From: Sphingomonadales bacterium | GTDB lineage: Bacteria > Pseudomonadota > Alphaproteobacteria > Sphingomonadales > Sphingomonadaceae | Assembly: GCA_017302775.1 (NCBI GenBank) | Contig: JAFLDC010000035.1 | Coordinates: 7,265 to 12,580 of the forward strand | Direction: 5' to 3' | DNA: 5,316 nucleotides | Shown here: positions 1 through 4,806 of the stretch, one piece after another | Layout: every line of letters starts with the position of its first letter | Position numbering within the stretch: the first letter of the stretch is position 1 | Program-made: the position numbers and the translations under genes | Notes under the pieces: generated by a model | Told to the model about the DNA's origin: nothing | What the model saw: the letters and a program-made list of their open reading frames with translations, nothing else | Databases searched by the model: none

Positions 1-2
1 AA

Positions 3-659
3 ACCGCAGTGCATCAACTCATCGTATTTGATGAAGCCCGCGGTGGAAAAAATACCGCACGGCAAGCAGAGCTTTGGCGGGCAGAACTGGGGCCGCAGCA
101 TTATCTGGTCGTGGAGCGCGACGCCGCAGTTGAAGTCATGTTCCCCGACGAGACGCCGGATCCGGCCCGGCAACTGGCACTTCACGTAGCCATCGGCATC
201 GATGGGCTGGCGGGTGACGGCGACCGGCATTCAAGCGTCATAGCCGCGCGTTCATCCGCTGTCGTATCCGGACTGGCCGATCTGCCGATTGGCGCTGTCA
301 GAGCGCAACCGGGACTTTGGGAATTTTCCTGCACCGACCATGCCCGTGGGCTTGCCGCCATTTCCTCGGTACTGGCGGCTTCCGCAGCGTCAAGCGAGCC
401 AAGACCTGCGATTGGAGCGCACCTGGGCATAGCGCCGATCGTGCGCGATCCGGCCAGCGGAAGCCTCATCGCCTATGGCGCGGCCCCGACCATGGCGCGG
501 CGACTGATGCAGTTCGCTCCGCGCGGTGTTGCCCTGGCAAGTGATCCCTTGGCGGTTACACTTGCCGCGCGCGGCGAACAGGCGGTAAAAACCGAATTGT
601 ATCTGCCCGATGAGCCTGACCTCAATGGCGCGGCTCATCTGTTGTTACCGCTCGGTTAG
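3..659 (+). CDS. Degenerate class III cyclase-like protein, 5' end open
   Basis: No firm family assignment is possible. The frame is open to the left edge. The first usable start is GTG at 9 (216 residues), but the 8 bases before it hold no ribosome binding site, so the true start probably lies outside the window. Numbered from that GTG, residues 135-189 follow the end of a class III nucleotidyl cyclase homology domain: IGAHLG resembles the usual IGLHTG strand, and YGAAPTMARRLMQFAPRGV resembles the G-x-x-V-N-x-A-x-R-L...A-x-x-G segment. The Asn of the usual V-N-x-A-x-R motif is missing (TMARR), and I see no clear metal-binding Asp pair, so catalysis is doubtful. There is no signal peptide or membrane segment, so it is probably cytosolic. 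It converges on a Crp/Fnr-type regulator gene and overlaps it by 4 bp at the stop codons. The cyclase resemblance is pattern recognition only. Confidence 0.7.
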   Translation, partial: TAVHQLIVFDEARGGKNTARQAELWRAELGPQHYLVVERDAAVEVMFPDETPDPARQLALHVAIGIDGLAGDGDRHSSVIAARSSAVVSGLADLPIGAVRAQPGLWEFSCTDHARGLAAISSVLAASAASSEPRPAIGAHLGIAPIVRDPASGSLIAYGAAPTMARRLMQFAPRGVALASDPLAVTLAARGEQAVKTELYLPDEPDLNGAAHLLLPLG

Positions 660-1306
660 TAGACCATTTCTTCCAGTCGGTGCGGCGCGACGACCTGTAA
701 ACCACCGTCAACGCGCTGCAAGACGCCGCGCTTTTCCAACTGGGAGATCGTACGGGAAACCGTTTCGCGGGTCGACTGGACGGTAACCGCAAAATCGGAA
801 AACACGGGCAAGGGCCTGATCACGTTGTTATCGGACATCTTTGCGCGGCGTAGCAGTTCGGCTGCGATCCTGCCGGTGGCGGACAGCATCGCAGCCTCGA
901 TCATGCGGCCGCGCAGCGTCGTCAGCCGCTGTGACAACTGGCGCGTTATCGCAACCCCGATACAAGAATAGCTCTCCACCAGTCGGATAACGGCGTCACC
1001 TCCGAAGTGAGTCGCCTCTCCTGGCCCGACCGCCTCTACCTGTGTGTCGCCATTTCCCGATCCGGCAAGATCGCCATACAGATCGCCAATTTCCAGCGAC
1101 AACAGAACCAACATCGCGCCATCACGGCCAAAGGCAATTTCACGCGCCGATCCAGAAATTAGCAGAGAGGTTTCGATGCGGTCGTCCAATGGCCAACGCA
1201 CCGCCCCGCCGGCATGTCGACTTGGCCGACCAAGCCTGGCGATCGTCTGCGCCAGAGGGTCGCCGCAACCGAATGCACGACGGATCGCTTCGATGTCCTG
1301 CCTCAT
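656..1306 (-). CDS. Crp/Fnr-family transcriptional regulator
   Basis: Cytosolic DNA-binding regulator of 216 residues. The N-terminal half is a cyclic-nucleotide-binding-type beta barrel, with the cassette-like stretch GDLYGDLAG at 74-82 where Crp has GELFGE. The C-terminal half is a winged helix, and its recognition helix contains TRETVSR at 179-185 followed by LEKRGVL and a wing, the Crp/Fnr signature. The Arg-Ser pair that holds cyclic-nucleotide phosphate in E. coli Crp is not evident (the region reads GSGNGDTQVEAVG), and there is no N-terminal cysteine cluster as in Fnr. The ligand is therefore unknown, and cAMP or Fe-S sensing is not supported. I chose ATG at 1306 because GAGGGA lies 3 bases upstream (GAGG at 5 bases); an in-frame GTG at 1324 lacks such a site. 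The gene ends tail to tail with the cyclase-like gene, an arrangement that suggests but does not prove a functional pair. Confidence 0.9.
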   Translation of the reverse strand: MRQDIEAIRRAFGCGDPLAQTIARLGRPSRHAGGAVRWPLDDRIETSLLISGSAREIAFGRDGAMLVLLSLEIGDLYGDLAGSGNGDTQVEAVGPGEATHFGGDAVIRLVESYSCIGVAITRQLSQRLTTLRGRMIEAAMLSATGRIAAELLRRAKMSDNNVIRPLPVFSDFAVTVQSTRETVSRTISQLEKRGVLQRVDGGLQVVAPHRLEEMVY

Positions 1307-1309
1307 GCG

Positions 1310-1315
1310 TCCCTC
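1310..1315 (-). promoter_or_regulatory. Ribosome binding site of the Crp/Fnr-type gene
   Basis: GAGGGA on the minus strand, 3 bases before the ATG at 1306. It decides the start in favour of this ATG over the GTG 18 bases further upstream, which has no purine-rich site in front of it. Confidence 0.6.
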
Positions 1316-1324
1316 GTCTGGCAC

Positions 1325-1586
1325 CGTTGCCGCAGCACGCGCTCAACAGGGCCTAGCGCATTTCCGCGCTCAGGTGCTGAAAAATCTTGCTAACATCACG
1401 CCAGCTTCCTGCGAAACGGTCCATCGCGCAGCAGAACAAAAACTCATCAATCCAGGGCAACCTCATGACAATACCAGACAGGACATTTCGTTGGCCTGTC
1501 ATCCCGCAAGCGCCAATGCCGCGGCGACGACCAGATGAAGCTTGCCGCGCCCCCTCAATGACTCGATCGCATGGTGAAGCGACCAG
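1325..1586. other. Intergenic stretch without a convincing gene
   Basis: This gap lies between the fzlA stop and the Crp/Fnr-type gene and must hold the regulator's promoter unless fzlA reads through. It contains a perfect 6-bp inverted repeat GACAGG/CCTGTC (1477-1482 and 1495-1500, 12-base spacer) and a 6-bp repeat CGCGGC/GCCGCG (1520-1525 and 1544-1549, 18-base loop). Neither is followed by a T run, so I see no intrinsic terminator for fzlA. No consensus Fnr box (TTGAT-N4-ATCAA) or Crp box was found. A GANTC motif lies at 1560-1564. A minus-strand frame of up to 49 codons (1353-1502) is open but lacks a ribosome binding site. Confidence 0.5.
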
Positions 1587-2258
1587 TCAGGCATTCACGT
1601 CGGCATAGTGGCTGGGCGGCTGGATCACCTCCATCCGCTCGGCCAGCAGCGGCCGAAAGCTTGGCCGGCTTTTGAACACCGAATACCATTCGGCGGACTG
1701 GTCATGCCCCGTCCAATCCAGCCCCCCCAGGTAGTCCGCAACGGATATCTGCGCCGCGGCCGCCAGATCGGCCAGACTCATCGACGGGCCGCCCAGCCAT
1801 GGGCGGTGATCGATCAGATGGTCGATATAATAGAGGTGCTCGTGGGCCAGCTTCATCGCTTCACGCAGAACGCGGGAATCGGGTGATTGGCGATAGACCA
1901 GCCGCTTTTTCATCCGTTCGTGCAGCAGTGGCCCGGTAACATCACCATAGAAGTTTTCATCGAACAATGCGACCAGGCGGCGGATTTCTGCCCGGTTAGC
2001 GGCAGTGCCGTTGATCAGCGGGGTCTTTTCGACGGTCTCTTCAAAATACTCACAGATCGCCCGGCTATCGACCAGCGTTATTCCCTTGTCGGATTCATGC
2101 AGCACCGGGGTCCGGCCTGCGGGATTAAGCGCCAGGAACTCGTCCCGGCACTCCCACGGATTTTCGCGCCACAGTTCGTAGCCGATGCCCTTCTCGCTCA
2201 TCACCAACCGGACCTTGCGGCTGAAGGGGCACAGGGGAAATTGATATAGCTGCCACAT
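1587..2258 (-). CDS. fzlA: FtsZ-binding GST-fold cell division protein FzlA
   Basis: Cytosolic protein of 223 residues, close to the roughly 230 usual for FzlA. The N-terminal thioredoxin-like domain (about 1-78) carries CPFSRKVR at 10-17, the cis-proline turn TPVL at 50-53 and DSRAI at 64-68. The helical domain (about 88-205) holds the GST folding motif SLADLAAAA at 161-169. The end, with SRPSFRPLLAER at 197-208 and the tail HYADVNA at 217-223, matches the distinctive C terminus I recall for FzlA (PSFRPLLADR...HYADLDF) better than ordinary GSTs. In Caulobacter, FzlA binds FtsZ filaments, favours their curvature and promotes constriction; it is not known as a detoxifying transferase. The ATG at 2258 has AAGGGGGA 5 bases upstream. 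It follows the ppx-like gene by 65 bp, probably in one operon. The alternative is a generic GST-family protein. Confidence 0.88.
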   Translation of the reverse strand: MWQLYQFPLCPFSRKVRLVMSEKGIGYELWRENPWECRDEFLALNPAGRTPVLHESDKGITLVDSRAICEYFEETVEKTPLINGTAANRAEIRRLVALFDENFYGDVTGPLLHERMKKRLVYRQSPDSRVLREAMKLAHEHLYYIDHLIDHRPWLGGPSMSLADLAAAAQISVADYLGGLDWTGHDQSAEWYSVFKSRPSFRPLLAERMEVIQPPSHYADVNA

Positions 2259-2263
2259 GACAG

Positions 2264-2271
2264 TCCCCCTT
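2264..2271 (-). promoter_or_regulatory. Ribosome binding site of fzlA
   Basis: AAGGGGGA on the minus strand, 5 bases before the fzlA ATG, sitting directly after the 3' arm of an inverted repeat (2272-2290). The pairing partner of the repeat leaves this site free, so the hairpin would present it rather than hide it. Confidence 0.6.
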
Positions 2272-2290
2272 GCCGGAGCGCGATTCCGGC
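2272..2290 (-). other. Inverted repeat in the fzlA leader
   Basis: GCCGGA (2272-2277) and TCCGGC (2285-2290) form a perfect 6-bp stem with a 7-base loop in the 65-bp gap between the Ppx-like gene and fzlA. In the minus-strand transcript the hairpin ends one nucleotide before the fzlA ribosome binding site. There is no T run after it, so it is not an obvious terminator. Possible roles are mRNA stabilisation after processing or exposure of the ribosome binding site. A GANTC motif (2282-2286) overlaps it. Confidence 0.4.
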
Positions 2291-2323
2291 TTCAACCCGC
2301 AGCAGCACCAAGCGGCCAACAAT

Positions 2324-3241
2324 TCAGGTGGAAAACTGCTCGGCTGAGCGAAACAGCAGTCCCTCACGCAGCCCGGTGTCTGACGCCACCACCTTGGCCA
2401 CCCGTGTTTCCCCCACCAATGCCCGCAACAGCGCCGCGGCGTGATCGAGTTGCATGGCACGCGCCGAACTCACCCCCGGGATCGCCGAAAGGCGACGCGG
2501 GCCAAGCTCGCGGACCAACGCCTTGATCTGACGTGTCAGCCCGGCCGGGTAAGCGCTGCCGCGCTCTCCCCCGAAGTGGTGGGTTCGGACCCGGTCCAGC
2601 GCTCGCCAAGCGCCGCCAACCAGATAAAGTTCTTCCCCGACGACAGTATCCAACCAGTCGAGCGGTGCAAGCGCATCGGCCAGGGTGCGTCGCAATCGCC
2701 CCCGTCCTTGCGCCCGGATCGCCGCTATCGGCATCACGCCAAGCGGAAAGGAGACGCGGCTGCCAACCCGGCCGTCTGCAATCCGGGCCAGTTCAAGACT
2801 GCCGCCACCAAGATCAGCCATCAATCCGCGGGCGGCGGGGTGGCTGGCAATCACGCCCCAAGCCGACGCTTCTGCTTCTTCCTCGCCAGAAAGCAGTCTC
2901 GCAGGCAGCCCCAGTGCGCGAACCTTTTCGAGAAAATCGTTTCCGTTAGCGGCATCACGGACGGCGGCGGTTGCAACAACCTGCAGACTGGCAGGCTGGA
3001 GCAGGCGGACCAGTGCTGCATAGCGCTTGAGCGTGGTCAATGCCTGGTTGAGGCCTGCACCTTCAAGCTTGCCGTGCGCCACGACCCCACGCCCCAGCCG
3101 CGCGGCGAGCTTGTCATCATAGAGCACCTTTGGCGCCCGCGAATTGGCGTCAAACACCACCAGTCTGATCGTATTTGATCCAATGTCGATAATGGCATGA
3201 TGTTTGGCACGGCTCATCTGCCGAACGCTAGGCCTGCTCAT
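2324..3241 (-). CDS. ppx: Short Ppx/GppA-type exopolyphosphatase
   Basis: Member of the Ppx/GppA family in the acetate kinase/Hsp70/actin fold. These enzymes release terminal phosphate from polyphosphate (Ppx) or convert pppGpp to ppGpp (GppA). All core motifs are visible: phosphate loop 1 DIGSNTIRLVVF at 19-30, ATAAVRDAANG at 90-100, the catalytic glutamate region SGEEEA at 118-123, the second phosphate loop DLGGGSLEL at 143-151, VGGAWRAL at 208-215, and GLREGLLF at 290-297. The protein stops 8 residues later, at 305 residues, so it lacks the C-terminal HD-like domains of the 500-residue E. coli Ppx. The 65 bp downstream hold no remnant of them. The ATG at 3241 is 24 bp after the upstream stop and has no good ribosome binding site; ATG at 3217 is an equally possible start. 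It is probably co-transcribed with its neighbours. Sequence alone does not separate polyphosphate from pppGpp as substrate. Confidence 0.9.
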   Translation of the reverse strand: MSRPSVRQMSRAKHHAIIDIGSNTIRLVVFDANSRAPKVLYDDKLAARLGRGVVAHGKLEGAGLNQALTTLKRYAALVRLLQPASLQVVATAAVRDAANGNDFLEKVRALGLPARLLSGEEEAEASAWGVIASHPAARGLMADLGGGSLELARIADGRVGSRVSFPLGVMPIAAIRAQGRGRLRRTLADALAPLDWLDTVVGEELYLVGGAWRALDRVRTHHFGGERGSAYPAGLTRQIKALVRELGPRRLSAIPGVSSARAMQLDHAAALLRALVGETRVAKVVASDTGLREGLLFRSAEQFST

Positions 3242-3265
3242 GACTCAAGGCCATAGCCGCCAGAG

Positions 3266-3667
3266 TCATTTCACCAGCGTTGCAGCATCCGGGACGACCT
3301 GCGCAATCAGCGGTACGCATTTGGCATATTCGGCATCAAGCCCCTTGGCCCGATCCGCTCCCTTGCCCAGCGAAGAATCAACCTCGCTAATGCGGGCCGT
3401 GAAGAACGGCTCAAGTTGATCAATCACAATCTTTTGCTCTTCCAGCATGCGCATTCCGGTGGCGACAAAGAAGGCTTTGCCGGGCTCGTCCATTTTCGGA
3501 AACCGGTCTGCGCCGGGCCGGGAGTTGTTTTGATCGCGCGCGATAAGACCGAAGATGACAGCGCAGTGAACCTGCGCGTCAAGATCGGGCTTGGCTGACT
3601 GGGCCAAAGCTAAACCAGGCAGAGCGGCCAAAACCGTCGCCAGCAGGACTGTGAATGATTTTCTCAT
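3266..3667 (-). CDS. Small secreted two-cysteine protein of unknown function
   Basis: Not a family I recognise. The 133-residue product starts with a clear Sec signal peptide: a basic MRK, a hydrophobic core at about 5-20, and a likely cut after ALA at 22 (LALA/QS). The cysteine is not at +1, so it is not a lipoprotein. The mature part of about 111 residues would be periplasmic and mostly helical by composition. It has exactly two cysteines, C35 (VHCAV) near the start and C117 (AKCVPL) near the end, which could form a disulphide clamping the ends together. The ATG at 3667 has no strong ribosome binding site. A consensus -35 hexamer TTGACA lies upstream on the minus strand (3703-3708), but no good -10 follows at the right distance. 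It is followed after 24 bp by the Ppx-like gene, so it is probably the first gene of that operon. Confidence 0.8.
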   Translation of the reverse strand: MRKSFTVLLATVLAALPGLALAQSAKPDLDAQVHCAVIFGLIARDQNNSRPGADRFPKMDEPGKAFFVATGMRMLEEQKIVIDQLEPFFTARISEVDSSLGKGADRAKGLDAEYAKCVPLIAQVVPDAATLVK

Positions 3668-3731
3668 GCGCTGTGGATAGACGCGTCATCCTGAACTGCA
3701 ACTGTCAATCGACGTAAAGCGGCAAGCGGGT

Positions 3732-3764
3732 GCCTCCACTTGCAGAGGCTGCGCCCCGGCGGGG
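3732..3764 (-). terminator. Tandem GC-rich hairpins after the dehydrogenase gene
   Basis: Just past the stop codon of the short-chain dehydrogenase, the minus-strand transcript can form two consecutive hairpins. The first is CCCC-GCC-GGGG (3754-3764), with 4-bp arms and a 3-base loop. The second is GCCTC/GAGGC (3732-3736 and 3745-3749), with an 8-base loop. No T run follows either, so this is at best a weak or Rho-assisted terminator, or an mRNA 3'-end stabiliser. Confidence 0.3.
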
Positions 3765-3769
3765 TTCCC

Positions 3770-4690
3770 TCACCGTGTTCGCCCAGCCTTGAGTGCTTTC
3801 TGCCGATCGATTTCAGCGCTGATCGCCGGATTGCGGAACAGCATCGCGAAGGTCTGTTTGTACTCCGGGTTTTCCGGCAGATGATCCTGCACCGCCAAGG
3901 TCGTAGCCTCGCCACGTTCACGCACTCCCCTCAGGAATTCACTGTGCGTCAGGATATACAGTTCATCGGCCAGCACGCCGCGCAGCACCCGTTCGCCGAC
4001 TTCTTCCTTGGTTTGGTAAAGATGGAACAGGTTACCGCCATTCTGCCGCCGCTTGTCCGCCTCGGCATAGCCGGTGTCGGCCAGTTCAGCAGGGCGGGTC
4101 TTGCCGGCTTCGGCGATGTTTGACTGCACTGCGCCGGGGCAAAAGGCACTGCAAATCACGCCGCGCGGCTCCAGTTCCGGTCGCATGCATTCCATCATGC
4201 TGGTGACGTAGGCCTTCCCGGCAGAATAGATCGCCGTCCCGCCCACCGGGACCAGTGCCGACATCGATGCGGTACAGACGATGTGCCCGCCCTCGCCGTG
4301 CGCCAGAATTCGCGGAAGGATCGTCACCACCCCATTGATAGCGCCGCCGACGTTGACGCCGTTAACCCAGTCCCAATCGGCAAAGGTAGCCAGCTCGGTC
4401 GGACCGACAACCGCGACGCCGGCATTGTTGACGAGAACATGGATCTTGCCGAACCGGGCTTCTGCGGCATCGGCGGCGCGGGCGAACTCTTCACGATTGG
4501 TCACGTCCAGCTTTACCGCCAGCACGTCGCCGCCGCCACTCAGCTCATCGGTGGCGCTGGCAAGGTGATCGTCGCGAATGTCGGCGATAACCACTTTCAT
4601 TCCTGCCCCCAGAAAGGCCTTGGCGATCCCGAGACCGATGCCGCTCGCCCCGCCGGTGATGAACGCCGTCTTGCCCTTCAGGTTCTGCAT
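3770..4690 (-). CDS. NAD-type short-chain dehydrogenase/reductase (SDR)
   Basis: Cytosolic oxidoreductase of 306 residues that interconverts an alcohol and a ketone; the substrate is unknown. The Rossmann fold shows the classical SDR set: TGGASGIG at 12-19, LDV at 61-63, NNAG at 88-91, the structural Asn in GVN (N113), and the catalytic Ser142, Tyr155 and Lys159 (YSAGK). Asp37 at the end of strand beta-2 (VVIADI) predicts a preference for NAD(H) over NADP(H). Classical SDRs are about 250 residues; this one continues for some 50 more (ELYILTHSEFLRGVRERGEAT and beyond), which may form a lid or dimer contact. I chose ATG at 4690 because GGAGAG lies 4 bases upstream; the in-frame GTG at 4702 overlaps that site and is unlikely. 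It is divergent from an MFS carrier and shares its promoter region, which suggests that the carrier imports the substrate or exports a product. Confidence 0.93.
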   Translation of the reverse strand: MQNLKGKTAFITGGASGIGLGIAKAFLGAGMKVVIADIRDDHLASATDELSGGGDVLAVKLDVTNREEFARAADAAEARFGKIHVLVNNAGVAVVGPTELATFADWDWVNGVNVGGAINGVVTILPRILAHGEGGHIVCTASMSALVPVGGTAIYSAGKAYVTSMMECMRPELEPRGVICSAFCPGAVQSNIAEAGKTRPAELADTGYAEADKRRQNGGNLFHLYQTKEEVGERVLRGVLADELYILTHSEFLRGVRERGEATTLAVQDHLPENPEYKQTFAMLFRNPAISAEIDRQKALKAGRTR

Positions 4691-4694
4691 TGCA

Positions 4695-4700
4695 CTCTCC
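4695..4700 (-). promoter_or_regulatory. Ribosome binding site of the SDR gene
   Basis: GGAGAG on the minus strand, 4 bases before ATG at 4690. The alternative GTG start at 4702 lies across its upstream edge, so the site fixes the start at 4690. Confidence 0.7.
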
Positions 4701-4726
4701 ACTGCTGCGTATTTTTGCGCTGGCCT

Positions 4727-4749
4727 TTTTGTATATGTTACTTACAAAA
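4727..4749. promoter_or_regulatory. 23-bp palindromic operator candidate
   Basis: TTTTGTA (4727-4733) and TACAAAA (4743-4749) are perfect 7-bp inverted arms with a 9-base spacer containing GTTACT. This AT-rich element stands out in GC-rich DNA and lies in the 116-bp gap between the divergent SDR and MFS genes. Its size and symmetry suit a dimeric repressor such as a TetR- or MarR-family protein. No such regulator gene is in the window. It overlaps the -10 and spacer of the predicted SDR promoter, so occupancy would be expected to block transcription. Confidence 0.5.
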
Positions 4750-4755
4750 TGCCAA
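4728..4755 (-). promoter_or_regulatory. Predicted sigma-70-type promoter of the SDR gene
   Basis: On the minus strand, TTGGCA (4750-4755, five of six matches to TTGACA) is followed after 16 bases by TACAAA (4728-4733, four of six matches to TATAAT). The -10 is 38-43 bases before the SDR start. The -10 and spacer coincide with the palindrome. A plus-strand promoter for the transporter could not be placed with confidence. Confidence 0.35.
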
Positions 4756-4792
4756 GAGGATTCGACGCGGTCAGGTAAACGCCGCGCGAGGC

Positions 4793-4800
4793 GGAGAGGA
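4793..4800 (+). promoter_or_regulatory. Ribosome binding site of the MFS transporter gene
   Basis: GGAGAGGA ends 6 bases before ATG at 4807. Another ATG at 4800 overlaps the site and is in a different frame that stops after about 60 codons, so it is not the start. Confidence 0.65.
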
Positions 4801-4806
4801 TGGCTT

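Noticed and set aside
21..32. 12-base identity with 3168-3179 (ATCGTATTTGAT)
   Set aside because: One copy lies inside the cyclase-like gene and the other is antisense inside the Ppx motif coding sequence. There are no further copies or flanking similarity, so it is coincidence.
1377..1402. GTG...CAC symmetry as a Crp-type binding site
   Set aside because: The half-sites are too far apart and imperfect compared with TGTGA-N6-TCACA.
1477..1500. GACAGG/CCTGTC inverted repeat as an fzlA terminator
   Set aside because: No T run follows on the minus strand and the loop is 12 bases. It may be an operator, but six bases is within chance.
1465..1608. Plus-strand 47-codon frame (MTIPDRTF...) with AGGG 7 bases upstream
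   Set aside because: Composition is Pro/Arg-rich like a chance frame, it overlaps the fzlA end on the opposite strand, and nothing in it is recognisable.
1587..2258. Reading fzlA as an ordinary detoxifying glutathione S-transferase
   Set aside because: The C-terminal PSFRPLLAER...HYAD signature and alphaproteobacterial context fit FzlA better, although the GST fold itself is certain.
2441..3178. Long plus-strand open frame opposite the Ppx-like gene
   Set aside because: It is an antisense shadow in GC-rich DNA; every Ppx/GppA motif is on the minus strand.
3703..3708. Perfect -35 hexamer TTGACA on the minus strand before the secreted-protein gene
   Set aside because: No acceptable -10 occurs at 16-18 bases; the nearest TATCCA is 23 bases away. 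It is kept only as a remark in the gene entry.
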